In this document: in pieces, positions 53,561 to 64,000 of the stretch | How positions within the stretch are numbered: position 1 is the first letter of the stretch | Layout: each line of letters opens with the position of its first letter | Source: Acanthosepion esculentum | Lineage: Eukaryota > Mollusca > Cephalopoda > Sepiida > Sepiidae | Assembly (NCBI GenBank): GCA_964036315.1 | Contig: OZ038479.1 | Coordinates: 58,072,246 to 58,136,245, forward strand | Direction: 5' to 3' | Length of the DNA: 64,000 nucleotides | Notes under the pieces: model-generated | Told to the model about the DNA's origin: nothing | The model's database searches: none | The model's input: only the letters and a program-made list of their open reading frames with translations | Made by a program: the position numbers and the translations under genes

Positions 53561-53860
53561 ATTTACATATTATGGCTAGTTTAAACCAGCACAGAGACAA
53601 AACAGTAGCAGCCAGGAAAGATCAATAGAAAAATCAATAATGTTTATCTTAAATGCTTTCATTATGAGCTGAAAAGAAAAATACATAATATACAGTTACA
53701 AAGATATTTTTCCGGAAAATTTTCAGATGTTTAAAACATTATTCTTTAGAGATTCCACTTAAGAACAAACTCAGTTTTCATAAAGTACAAGTGTACAACA
53801 GCAGTGAGATTATGAAATAAATAAGGTGAATAAATATAAGAAAAGGCATATTCATTTACA
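53561..53860. other. Conserved upstream region of gene C
   Basis: Diverged copy of 8370-8610 and 25205-25440. Candidate promoter or 5' exon shared by the three zinc-finger genes. Confidence 0.4.
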
Positions 53861-53939
53861 TCTGTTACATCCCCACTCATTTAATTTCAAGAAATTCTTT
53901 TTTGTATCACGTAATGTTTATATATTATAAGAACAAGTC

Positions 53940-54080
53940 CTCGGAGGATTTTAATCATCAAACTCTTTTGTTCAAACAGGACCATCCGCTATAGAAAATC
54001 TGCTTTGGATTATGGAAACATGCAATAAAACTAAGACATTATTTAATTAGAAAAGCTTTTAATTACTTCTATGAATAAAA
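53940..54080 (-). repeat. Inverted copy of the tail of the promoter-like block
   Basis: The reverse complement matches 20020-20115 and 47822-47920 ('agtaattaaaag', 'tctaattaaataat', 'ttattgcat', 'ggtcctgttt'). Confidence 0.6.
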
Positions 54081-54500
54081 TATGTTATGAATACTTTTAT
54101 CTTAAGAGAAATCTTTTTTTCAATGAATAATTCTAACAGGGCAGTGGCCCTGGTTGAGTCATAGTGGTGTATGAAAATGGTTAGTTACTGGAGGTATGGA
54201 GGGACTTAACTTTGAGATAAGGAGTAGAGAAGCAAGTAAAAAATATGGGAGCTTGGTTATTCCAATTGGAGTGTCATGAAAAAAGTTTAATTTAAAAATA
54301 TTCATTTAAACCCATAAAATACTTAATTAAACTATTGAAGATTTAGTAACATACAATACAACTGGAATTCCCTGGGAGGGCTGGCATAACATGACTAATG
54401 AGTTTGCCAAAAGTCCATAGGATTTTTTGGTCACTCTATGGTTTATTCATTTAGAGAACTAATTATTCTATTTGCATTAATTTCAGTGTAATTTTGGAAA
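54081..54500. other. Non-coding stretch
   Basis: No open frame or element recognised between the inverted repeat tail and the palindrome. Confidence 0.45.
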
Positions 54501-54503
54501 CAT

Positions 54504-54577
54504 AAAAATCCAGACCAAAATTGCCAATTTCAGGTGCTAATTAGCACCTGAAATTGGCAATTTTGGTCTGGATTTTT
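54504..54577. repeat. Perfect 74-bp palindrome (37-bp arms, no spacer)
   Basis: 54504-54540 and 54541-54577 are exact reverse complements meeting at CTAATTAG. No element end was recognised. Either a true long palindrome or an assembly or read fold-back artefact. Confidence 0.9.
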
Positions 54578-54904
54578 CTTGTCTATTTCCAGAACAGAAG
54601 TTTATATGAATGGAATATGCATGTGCAGGAGTCAGAGTATCAATTAGAACTGAACAGAATGGGTTAATTCAGTTGGAATATGGTGCCTGCAGAAAGAGAA
54701 CCTGTTTAAACATTGAGCCCGAGAAGATGTTCACTATGAAAGTAATACACTGCTGTCTCTCGTTACCTAAAGGATAGAAAAAAAAAAGATGACTGAGATG
54801 AAGAAACCTTATGGCTATTGTTTGATTTTACATTTCATCTTTAATTAAACTTAACTTTGCAAGAGTGTAATTTTCTTCCAATTGTCACATTTACCCTTTT
54901 ACAG

Positions 54905-54983
54905 CTGGATCGCCTGCCAAGGAAGAAACACTCATCCAGTCAAACAAAATGAGTAAATACAAAGAACTGGGTCCACTCACAAG
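54905..54983 (+). other. Exon-like island, 79 nt
   Basis: A strong pyrimidine tract and acceptor (TCACATTTACCCTTTTACAG, ending 54904) precede a stretch open in one frame (GSPAKEETLIQSNK, then MSKYKELGPLT). AAG/GTACAG at 54981-54989 reads like a donor. The open frame also continues past it to a stop at about 55037. No family recognised. It may be an orphan exon of a host gene or part of a retrocopy. Confidence 0.3.
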
Positions 54984-55069
54984 GTACAGTATTCAAGACC
55001 CTGACAGGTGTGTTGTATTGGGAGACAAGCATATGTGACAGGTTATAATTAGTGTGGTGATCATGACAC

Positions 55070-55072
<3 letters not shown>

Positions 55073-55107
<35 letters not shown>
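55073..55107. repeat. (TA)n microsatellite
   Basis: About 16 TA units. The frames starting in it are not genes. Confidence 0.9.
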
Positions 55108-55110
<3 letters not shown>

Positions 55111-55114
55111 CTCA

Positions 55115-57760
55115 GAAACATCTTGCTGAGGACAGAAATCAATTCTGTCTATAAAATCTGGGAGATAAAATCTGCAGAAAGAATCAATTGGAAAAAAACA
55201 AACCACAATAGAAACATCCTTCAAAAATACCAGAAGACAAATAGAATAAATGAACAGCCTGAAAGCAAAAGCAGAAGAATTCAAGCTGGAAGTAAGGAAC
55301 AAGTTCAGCCTGCTTTCTCGGCTGCCAAAAGAAACAATAGAACAACAGTGGTACAGCCTGTGCAATACCTGGAAGACAACATGCCAAACAGTCCTGGGGA
55401 AGAAAACAAGGAAACACAAGGAGTGGTTGACAACAGAAACATGGGCACTGATCACCGAGAGAAAAGAATTGAAAGACCAGAACAACCTGTCCCAAGACCT
55501 AGAACAGAAACAGGAATTGCAAACATGCTACTGGGAGAAGAGGGGGAAGTGAAGAGAAGTGCGAGAAAAGACAAGAGAAACTTCATTGAGGACCTGGCCC
55601 AGGAAGCAGAGACAGCATCGGGTCAAGGAAAACATGAAAAGGCTGAATGAAATCACAAGGAAAAAGAGTAAACTCAGTTGCCCCATCAAACAATGGGAGT
55701 ACCATCTCAGGGGAAGAGGAACAGAGAGTAAGATGGGCGTGATACTTCAAGGAAACACTCAACAGACCCGCACCATACCTTCCACTAGACATATCGTCAC
55801 CCACCGAACTCCTCAACATTAACACTGCCCCGCTCCCTACCAAGAATGAGATCACAAAGTCCATCAAGTGTCTTAAGTTAGGCAAAGCCACAAGCGCTGA
55901 TGGTATATATCGAGACTTCAACTGAATCTGGGATCTGGGAGCAAGAAAGAGTGCCTGAAGAATAGAAGAAAGGCAACCTTGTGAAGCTGCCGAAGAAAGA
56001 GGCATTGTGCTGTTGTCCATCCCAGAGAAAGTACTGACAAAAATCATCCTAGAGAAACTGAAGACAGCATTGGACAAGACACTTTGGAAAGAACAGGCAG
56101 GCTATCAGCAAGATAGATCATGCACAGACCACATCGCCACAATGCACATCATCATCATCATCATCATCAAACAGTCCATGGAATGGCAGACCCCATGTAC
56201 TCAGTCTTCGTTGACTTTCAGAAAGCTTTTGATAGTGCCAACAGAGATGTCATCTGGAGACTGATGTAACACTATGGCTTTCCACCAAAGTTCGTCACCA
56301 TCATCAAACAACTGTATGAAGATGCCACCTGTCAAGTCATCCACGATGGGAAGCTGACGGAACCATTCCCTATGCAAACTAGTGTTCGACAGGGATGCCT
56401 GCTGTCACTGACGATCTTCCTGCTGGTAGTTGATTGGATAATACAGCAGGCTACGGCAGGAGAACTGGTTTACAGTGGACCTTTATGAAGCAGCTGGAAG
56501 ATCTGGACTTTGCAGACATCTGTCTTCTCTTCCACAAACAACAAGATGTGCAGGAGAAGCTAAGTTGTGTTGCAGAAGAAGCGGAGAAGACTGGCCTCCA
56601 AATCAAGATCAGGAAGATGGGGGGGCATGAGGATAAACAACAGACAACAAGAGCCAGTGCGACTACACCAAGAAGACATCAAGGAAATTGATAAGTTTGT
56701 CTACCTGGGAAGCATCATCAGTAAAGTGGGGGAGGTGAAGATATCAAGTGCCGAATCAACAAATACTGAGATGCTTTCAACACTCTGTGGCCAGTCTGGA
56801 GATCAACAGCCCTCTCACTTTGCAACAAGATCTGAATCTTCAACACCAACATCAAGTCGGTCCTACTTTATGACTCAGAAACCTGGTGGGTAATAAAGAC
56901 AAACATCCACAAACTTCAGACATTTACCAACTGATGTCTCAGGAACATCCTCAATATCAGGTGGCTGGGAGTCATCTCCAACAACCAACTCTGGGACAGG
57001 ACCAGACAAGCCCCAATCGAGATTGACATCAAGAAACGGAAATGGATCGGTCACACACTCTGCAAGCCTGCTTCTATTGTCACCAGACAGCCCTTGTCTG
57101 GAATCCATAAGCGAAGCGAAAAGTGGGTCAACCAAAACAGACTTGGTGCAAAAGTGTTGATGCAGAGGTGAAGTCAACTGGCACGACATGGACTGAACTG
57201 AAGAGGATCACCCGGAACCGCTGTCGCAGTTAGCTCCTCCTCAGTTTCTTAATCCTTCAACAGGGGTCTCTCTCCCTTGACTATAAATACTGGCTGACCC
57301 TTTGTCTCTCTCTCTCTCTTTTCGACTTAGGCCGCCACGGTGCATGGAGACGAAGTAAAATCTTTTTCCACTTAGGCCAATATGTGACCTCTCAGATACA
57401 GCGGTCCCCAAATTCGTGGAACGCGCTAAAAACAATACACGTACGTACGAACACTCACTACAACACACACAAAATTTCTCCATACAAACACTATGTAACT
57501 GTTCATGTCTTTGTGTAACTTGTTATTAATATATATTTGTTTACCCATATATATCGGTCTTGTTTGTTTTCTTTGTCTTCTTTGGACTTAATTAAAGTCC
57601 AACATTCCCATGTAGATGGATCGGCTAGCAGGAAATTCTAACCTTCTGATATCTCTTCACATCTTCAACCCACGGTCCGCTACACCGCGTCCGTTGGAGA
57701 AGTGTTGTTGCGGCCCTATGTTCCCCAAGGAATCAAGAGGCATAATAGAAATAATAAAAT
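55115..57760 (+). mobile_element. RTE-like LINE, broken, interrupted by a solo LTR
   Basis: Plus-strand pieces in order: a pre-polymerase segment (55250-55552, FSLLSRLPKETIEQQW, TVLGKKTRKHKEW), a linker (55559-55822), reverse transcriptase (56007-56264, IPEKVLTKIILEKLKTALDK, EQAGYQQDRSCTDHI), then segments in other frames (FRKAFD-like, VRQGCL-like near 56385), 56434-56691 (EDLDFADICLLFHKQQDVQEK) and 56567-56893 (DKFVYLGSIISK). The tail continues to VRWRSVV-like coding and a TAA at about 57750, then an A-rich end. The YADD-type motif is altered to FADICL. Frameshifts, stops and deletions make it inactive. Confidence 0.8.
57222..57684 (+). mobile_element. Solo LTR (463 bp) inserted in the LINE
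   Basis: Starts TGTCGCAGTTAGCT, ends GGTCCGCTACA (TG...CA) and is flanked by the 4-bp duplication CCGC (57218-57221 and 57685-57688). The LINE coding frame resumes immediately after it. A TATA box CTATAAATAC lies at 57291-57300, and an ATTAAAG-type poly(A) region near 57590. A second, 548-bp member of the same LTR family lies at 61560-62107. No internal element sequence is present, so it arose by LTR-LTR recombination. Confidence 0.85.
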
Positions 57761-57774
57761 AAATAAATAATGAT

Positions 57775-58910
57775 CGTGGCGGTACCTAAAAATAATCCAA
57801 TGTCGAACAGTAAATTAATTTTATTAAGAGCATGTTATAGCATCAAATTAATGAAATTGAATTTTTTTTTTAATATCTAACGTTCTATTTCCTTTTTCAA
57901 AGTGACGAATAAATTCTGACATCCGAGTATTCCTAAGCAAATTCTTTTTTCAAAATAACACTGAATCGAATCAAGCGGGAATAACGGCCGTCCAAACGAA
58001 CGAAAATTTTATATTAACAAATAAACACGATTTGTGATTTTTCATTCTATCAAAAATTTATAGTTTTTAAGTCGAGTGTAATGATTCAACGTTATTTAAA
58101 AATAAAATCCTATTTTTAAAAAATATATTTTTGCATTCGCTGCTTACTTTTTTTTTTTTTTTTTAGAGTAAATTTAAGTTAAAGATTAAATTAAAAAAAA
58201 AATTCTTCGTATTACTATTATTTAAATTTCTTTTTGTTACCGAGGTTTTCCGGTTAAAATATTTGTATTCCATAAACTTTCCAATTTAACATAAATCGGA
58301 AAGAGTACTGTGGAAATTTTTAATTTAAAAAGGTCATAAAACGAAGCCAAAGGTTTTGCGACCGTAAGTGAATTAAAATAAAATAAAAACTAACAGGCGA
58401 ATTAACAAAATCCAACTTATTTCTTTTAGTACGACTTAAAATGAAAAAAAAAAATTTCTTCAAAACAAAATATCTGATATAGTGGAATTGAATAGCTATT
58501 TCCATTTTCTATTTTGCTAACACTAACATAAAGAAACAAAAAATGGTGAAGCAAATAAGTAATTTACGATTTCTTTTTCTTATTTATATGAAAATTATTT
58601 CGATTCTTCCACTTACCTTTCCGACCAGAAAACGCAATGTGAAGAAAAACAAACGTGATTTCCTTGTGTTCAAATGATTTTGTTGGGATTTTTCTGTTAA
58701 CCTACGTAATTTTTGAATTGTTCGTTCAGTTCATACAATAATGTCGAAGTTAAAACGAATGAGAAAAAAGAATTAAGAAATGGAAAAACATAACAGAATC
58801 GGGAAAATTATTTTGAGAAAATATTCGGCATGGAAACCGAAAAAAAATTAAACGGTGTTAGTCAAGATTTGGTTCCTTGTGTTTAAAATCCTGAGTTTAT
58901 TTAATTCTGT
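57775..58910. repeat. Old copy of the AT-rich non-coding repeat
   Basis: Related to 12560-13830, with landmarks in the same order ('ggcggtacctaaaaa', 'ttctgacatccgag', 'aatggaaaaacataacagaa', 'ggtgttagtcaagattt'). No gene. Confidence 0.5.
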
Positions 58911-59199
58911 GTTAACAGAATATGTGGCACAAGGCCGAATTGGGGAAGGGGGAAAAGGTCGGTCTTCTGTCTTAACTTTAAACTTAGCTAGCCACAATAC
59001 TAACAATATTCCTTACACCAAAACAACACATTCTTACGTATCTTTCTCACCACATCCACTATCCATCCTTCCAGTCAATTTAAATTAGTTTTTGTTTGAA
59101 ATAAAGCAAAGTATTTGGCTTATTGGAAACATCAATTTCCCTTCGGGCTTCCGCTTCTTAACTAATACAAGATTTTTCAGTTTTTAAACGTTACGTATC
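58911..59199. other. Non-coding spacer
   Basis: A frame at 58855-59088 spans the repeat edge and has no recognised motif. Nothing else seen. Confidence 0.4.
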
Positions 59200-60760
59200 T
59201 TTTTTTGCAGGCGGTGGGTGTCTACTACAGTACTTTTTTTAATGAATGTGTTTTTCATGGTAGTTTTTAGTAATCCGTACCGATACCTAAAAAATATAGT
59301 CGAAGGATAAATTGTAATTTTCCTAACACAGAAATTTCAACAACGTATTTTTATTCAAATTAAAATTAATTTTTCTGTTATCTGTTGTTTTATTTTTGCT
59401 TTCTAAATGACGAATAATTTTTGCCATCTGTAGGGGTTAGAACAAAAAACCCTACTGCATTTATATTAACACACAAATGTAATGAAATAAACAAGGACAA
59501 GAGAATAACAAAGTTCAAGGCAAGATATTCATTAATAATGAATCGATTATGTTTATATACAATAACTAACAAGTACAATATTTGTTGAGTGTAGTATTTT
59601 AAATTGTTTCAATGTTTTTTTGTGTTTGATGATTTGAATGTCAATAATATTTTGGATCGAAAGGTTTTAAATGTATGTTCAAATAAGAAAGTATATTTTT
59701 CGCTATTTAGGTATTTATGGTGAATTTTAAACAGTTTATGTTTGCAAATAATTTGTTTAAATTTCAAAAGACTTACTGAGAGTTTGAAAAGATTATCTTT
59801 TTTTGATCATATATTTTATATTGAGTTTGGTTGCGTATTATTCAAGTTGTAAGTTTGTTTGAAATAATATATATTGCAGACTGAGTATTGTGTTAATAAA
59901 AATAAGTTTTTACCGTGAAGTCTGAATATTGGAATAATGACACGCGTGGACTGGCGTCGGGTAGAAAATTTCCCTCCCCACTGAAAAAGAGTCGCTTAAA
60001 TAAGAAAAGTGTGTTTTATTCTTACTTTAGTTTTTTACCGAGTGAAAAAAAAAGAAGTATTTTTTTTTAAATATTCCAGCAAAATCATCCTAACTCCATC
60101 AAACCAAAAATATCATTTGTATTTCATGAATCTTTCTAATTTAATTTCATAAATTTTTAAAGAGGGACAATAATGTAGAAATTTTAATTTAAAAAAGTTT
60201 GAAATGAAGTCAAATAACAAAATAGAATTCAACTAATTTCCTTTAGTACGGTCTCTAAAATATTATTAAAATATTTCTTCAGAATATCTGCTGACATGAT
60301 AAAAAAAAATCATAGCTGAATTTATTTTCAGTTTTTTATTTTGCTCTAACAGAGAAATAAAAAAAAAATGGTGAGGCAAGTCAGTACTAAATAATGATTC
60401 TTTTTTTTTTTTGCAAAGTCTTCTACTTACCTAAGGTGAGGAAAAACAAAATGGGATTTCTTTCTGCTAATGATTTTGTAGCGATTTCTTTGTTTAACCA
60501 ACCCTATTTTTGTAGCGTTCGTTCAGTTCATAATGTCGAAATTGAAACGAATGGCAAAAAGAATTGGTTAAAAATGGAAAAACACGATAAAGTAGTTACA
60601 TGACTTTTTTGAGAAAGTATTTTGCAAGATGAAAAACAGCGTTATACAATATCCAATTCCTTGTGCTTAAAATCTTGTGTTGACATTTTCAGATGAAGAA
60701 TGAAAAGTTATTCAAAAGTCGACGCTTGACGTTTCATCATAACATCTAGGTGGAAGTCAA
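59200..60760. repeat. Second old copy of the AT-rich non-coding repeat
   Basis: Landmarks 'gcggtgggtg', 'gatacctaaaaaata', 'actccatcaaaccaaaaat' and 'catgataaaa' recur in the order seen at 12550-13830. 59390-59940 appears to be extra sequence within it. Confidence 0.45.
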
Positions 60761-61138
60761 TTTGGAACCGAGGTATTTCACTCACTTTCAGTACTTATCA
60801 CATCAAACTGAGTGTAATGTTGGCGTTTTTTTAAATGTGAAAAATAAACCTGCTCTCTAATGGCCATTGACACTGCAGTCCTCAGGAATCGGTGCCCATT
60901 TTTATAGATTTTATTGACACTAATAATTATGTAAATAAAATTAATCATAAATCGAGAATCTATTCAATTACTGACCTGCAAAGGTTCACATTACATAAGA
61001 TTTAAAAGTAAAACATATTAGCTGATTTAAAGTATAATTATTAATCTGAGCTGAAACAAATATTATTTACTTTAAATTTTAAATATCATATTAAAAGAAA
61101 ATAACAGCAGAACATGTTTATTTCAGTTGTTGACATGT
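60761..61138. other. Non-coding stretch
   Basis: 'attaatctgagctgaaacaaatatta' at about 61034 resembles 19165-19190. No gene seen. Confidence 0.4.
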
Positions 61139-62560
61139 TTAACAGTATTTATAGAAAAGGTACAGGGAAACTATATTATGGCGCCTAGTAAAGTGACTGA
61201 AGCCAAGACCAATAACATTGCTGATTCTTCTTTGGATTTTATGAAGAATGTCTAAATATACAGCAGCTGCACTGGACCATATGTGGTAGCAATATTCAAG
61301 TGCAAGAATAAAAGGTAGGGAAAATTTGTCTAGCATGAACCAAATTTGCACATCATGTCAGCCGAGAATAAAAGCCCGGGAAGGTGCAATGAGTCAATCT
61401 CATGGAAGTTAGTATCAGCCATGCTGATTGGAGTGGGGAACCGGTCATCCAGGTGACTGAGAGAAGTTTCATTTTGGTGTTTTGTGGGCCGGAAATACTG
61501 TAGCCTTTCAACTTAATAAGACCGGTATGCCAAACCCTGACAAACACTTTTGAGATGTCTGTAGTGGACCGGTCGGTGTGTTAATGTGAGAAGAGAAGAT
61601 GAGTTATCTCTAGGTTAAGGCTTCCGCTGGCCGGTCCAGCTACATAAGAATGTTGGACTTTAATGGAGTCCAAAGAAACAAACAAGACCGATATATATGT
61701 CCAAAACAAATATATATTAATACGTGAATTACAAATAGATTAAAACACGAGTTACAATACATTGAGGACATGAATAAAATGTTAGTGTCTGTATGGAAAG
61801 TTGTGTGTGTGTTGTTTTTAGTTGTATGTCCGTACGGGTGAATTTTGTTTTAGCGTGTTCCCAGAATGTGAGAAACGCTGGTTGTGTATAAGAGTTCACA
61901 TATTGGAAATTTTTAGAGAAAGTTTTTTGTACCTCGCCCCACGTGCGAGGTTTCGGCCCGCGGCCAAAATCGAGATAGTTGCTCACGCATGCGCGTAAGC
62001 AGAGAAAAAAGAGAAAGAGGCGAAAGTTCAACCAGTATTTATACACCCGGGAGAGAGAGAGACCCCTGGTGAAGGGTTAAGGAAATGAAGGGTAGCTAAC
62101 TGCGACATGTCCAAAGCAACAGCCCGAAATTTACCAGTCTTCTATAAAGATGACAGACTCTTTCAGCAATAATCGTTAGTATGTTAGCAGTTGACCTAAA
62201 GAAGCAAAAAAAGCCATATTGCTTGTCTGAAAGAAGACCCTGCGATGTGATATGTTTAACTAATTCAGAGTTGATTAAGGCCTCTTGTAGTTTGTGGCAA
62301 AGAGGTAGAAAGCTTGTAGGTTGATAGTTCGGAGGGTCAGACAGTCCACCCGAGTTCTGAAAGACTGAAACAATGGGGGAGGATTTCTAAAAAAAAGCAG
62401 CAAGGCATTTATTGCACAGCTTAGAGAACACGGGGGACAGTCTGGGAGCATATTTTTAAGGACAATTATATGGCTACGATCAGGTCCACATGTTTTGTGT
62501 GGATCCCGATTAGAGATTATAGTGTCGCGGCCGCCATTAGTCGCTCCTTAGATAAACAAC
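61139..62560 (-). mobile_element. Jockey/CR1-like LINE ORF2 fragment, broken and interrupted by a solo LTR
   Basis: On the minus strand 62540-62110 gives, across frames, pieces of the reverse-transcriptase amino half (a DPHKTCGPDRSHIIVLKN stretch, a SNYRPI-like and an LLSDKQYGF-like segment). After the inserted LTR, 61547-61353 and 61351-61139 give the carboxy part (LEYCYHIWSSAAAVYLDILH, KIQRRISNVIG, RRHNIVSLYLFYKY), typical of the end of this LINE type. The middle of the polymerase, including the catalytic motif, is missing. It is inactive. Confidence 0.75.
61560..62107 (-). mobile_element. Solo LTR (548 bp), same family as 57222-57684
   Basis: Read on the minus strand it starts TGTCGCAGTTAGCT and ends GGTCCACTACA. 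It is flanked by the 4-bp duplication TGTC (61556-61559 and 62108-62111). A TATA box TATAAATACTGG lies near 62045-62034. The related LINE fragment at 63780-64000 reads straight across the same site ('gacatgtccaaaacaacag') and shows the state before insertion. Confidence 0.85.
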
Positions 62561-63779
62561 CTTGACCTTTCACAACCCCAATCTCGCAATTTGCAGTTCA
62601 GGACCGGCGCAAATTATCCATTTATTTTCATTTTAAAAATTTTTTATTTTGCTAATACCCTAACAGAATAAAAAGAAATAAAAAATATGGTGTTTAAATT
62701 TACTATGGTTATCGTCCATTTTCCGATAATATTGCGTATGATCATCCATATCTACAAAAATCGACACGTTTAAACACATGCAAAAACAATTCGAAATTTC
62801 TTTTTAAAACAAACAGGGACTTTAAATTGTAACAAGCTGTACAATTTATGATTAGTAAATATAGTTTTACTTAATAAAAATATTCTCTAACCTCTACACC
62901 ACTGAATTTGAAGTTAATAGATTCAAAAACTTCACAGATTACTCTAATTAAAACAATTAAAATAAAATGAAAACAATATAAAACCCAAATTCTACATTAT
63001 TCCAATACTTCAATACAAAATAGTTTGGTCATATCTGTGCAAAAAAGTGGATCACAGAACACTTTCAAAAAAATCTCGAGCCCTCATTGGTTACTAAATA
63101 TACAAGTAGACGTGACTATCCACCCACACTTAACTAATTTTGACAGCTCGTGATTGAAATCCAAGTTCGCACCTGAAGCAAATAAAATCCACCTGAAGCA
63201 AATAAAAACAGAAACTCAGTCATACTCGCCAGTGAGTATCGTTGACATCAAACGAATTGCAACTAAACTTCACGCCCCACAATCTTAAGTTTTTCGTTCA
63301 TACAAACATTATAAAAACTTAACGATATTCACTCACTCACCAAAACTCACCGGTGAACTTCATTCCAACTCACTCACCAAATTCCTTATGAAGAAGTTAA
63401 ACAAATTCCTGCTAACAAATCAACTTTATTTCTCAACATTCGAGAACTTTGTATTACACAAAACAATCAAAGGTAAATAACTTCTTCGATTACAAAATTG
63501 CATTCAACTTTACAAGCATTTACTACTCACATGAACAGTAAATTCTTAAATGTAAATTTTTCTCTTGCAATTGATTTACAGAATCTTCAATAACAGATTC
63601 TAACAAACATCCTTTCAAATCAGAACTCATTAACAAAGTTTAATCTTTCACCAAACTTGAATTCAACATAAACTAATAAGATTTCACATAAAAAATTCCA
63701 CTACATTTTTGTAAAATATTTTCATTACAAAAATATATTGAAAATTAGTTGTTATTCAAATATTTGCCTTTTGTCTTTT
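62561..63779. other. Non-coding stretch
   Basis: 62700-62880 is related to 19440-19580 ('tttccgataatattgcgta', 'aatttatgattagtaaatatag'). 'cacctgaagcaaataaaa' is tandemly doubled at about 63171-63208. No gene recognised. Confidence 0.45.
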
Positions 63780-64000
63780 ACAACTAGAACTGGTCTTTCA
63801 AGTGACTGAGAGAAGTTTCATTTTAGGGTTTTTTTCTGGGCCGGAAATACTATAGCCTTTCAACTTATGAAGAAGATTGGTATGCCAAACTGTGAAAAAC
63901 ACTTTGACATGTCCAAAACAACAGCCTGAGCTTCATAAGTTTGATAGACACTTTCAGCAATAATCATTTGTACGTCAGCAGTTAACCTAGAGAAACGAAA
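63780..64000 (-). mobile_element. Second fragment of the Jockey/CR1-like LINE, without the LTR, cut by window edge
   Basis: Matches 61440-61559 joined to 62108-62220 ('gtgactgagagaagtttcat', 'gggccggaaatact', 'gcctttcaactta', 'ctttcagcaataatc'). It gives the empty insertion site of the solo LTR and continues beyond the window. Confidence 0.75.

Noticed and set aside
55072..56077. Minus-strand frames of 137, 103 and 164 codons
   Set aside because: Antisense to the RTE-like LINE. They read as complement of its coding and include a (TA)n run.

Overview
The window is AT-rich animal DNA, dense in transposon remains, microsatellites and C2H2 zinc-finger genes. The finger consensus (YSCEVCGSAFS...LxxHMRTHTGEKP), the intron-poor finger arrays, the Gypsy, BEL, LINE and tRNA-derived SINE remains and the base composition all suggest a cephalopod, probably an octopus. 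That assignment is inference and no search was run. There are no bacterial operons and no CRISPR array.

Layout. 1-1450: a decayed Gypsy element (minus strand) cut by the window edge, with a SINE inside its gag. 1480-3430: a diverged ~112-bp satellite. 3430-6940: non-coding DNA with relic finger tails and one decayed multi-copy gene fragment. 6947-7960, 23253-24794 and 51265-52758: three minus-strand C2H2 zinc-finger genes, called A, B and C here. Between them lies a large direct segmental duplication. Unit 1 runs from ~7.17 to 24.19 kb (A's 5' part to B's 3' part). Unit 2 runs from ~24.19 to 52.27 kb (B's 5' part to C's 3' part). Both units carry the same decayed Gypsy pol (9.0-11.6 and 25.8-28.5 kb), the same AT-rich non-coding repeat, a GC-rich 235-bp element, a Gypsy RNase H fragment and a promoter-like block. 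They differ by later events: a BEL/Pao element with an intact 780-aa gag-protease frame only in unit 2 (30764-35246), a SINE only in unit 1 (17212-17602), and a 6.77-kb block present only in unit 2 (36942-43710) that holds a decayed multi-copy gene and a pogo-like MITE. 53-57.8 kb: a perfect 74-bp palindrome, an exon-like island and a broken RTE-like LINE interrupted by a solo LTR. 57.8-60.8 kb: two old copies of the non-coding repeat. 61.1-64.0 kb: a Jockey/CR1-like LINE on the minus strand, interrupted by a second solo LTR of the same family, plus a related LINE fragment without that LTR.

The most interesting signal is in the zinc-finger genes. B is a hybrid: its 5' half matches A and its 3' half matches C, with the crossover inside the finger array. 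The few differences between the duplicates fall mostly on the DNA-contact residues of the finger helices (-1, +3, +6), while most of the rest of each finger is unchanged. Whole fingers were also lost in frame. This looks like a locus still producing new DNA-binding specificities by unequal crossing-over and selection. The transposons are mostly broken. The only long intact mobile-element frame is the BEL gag-protease ORF.
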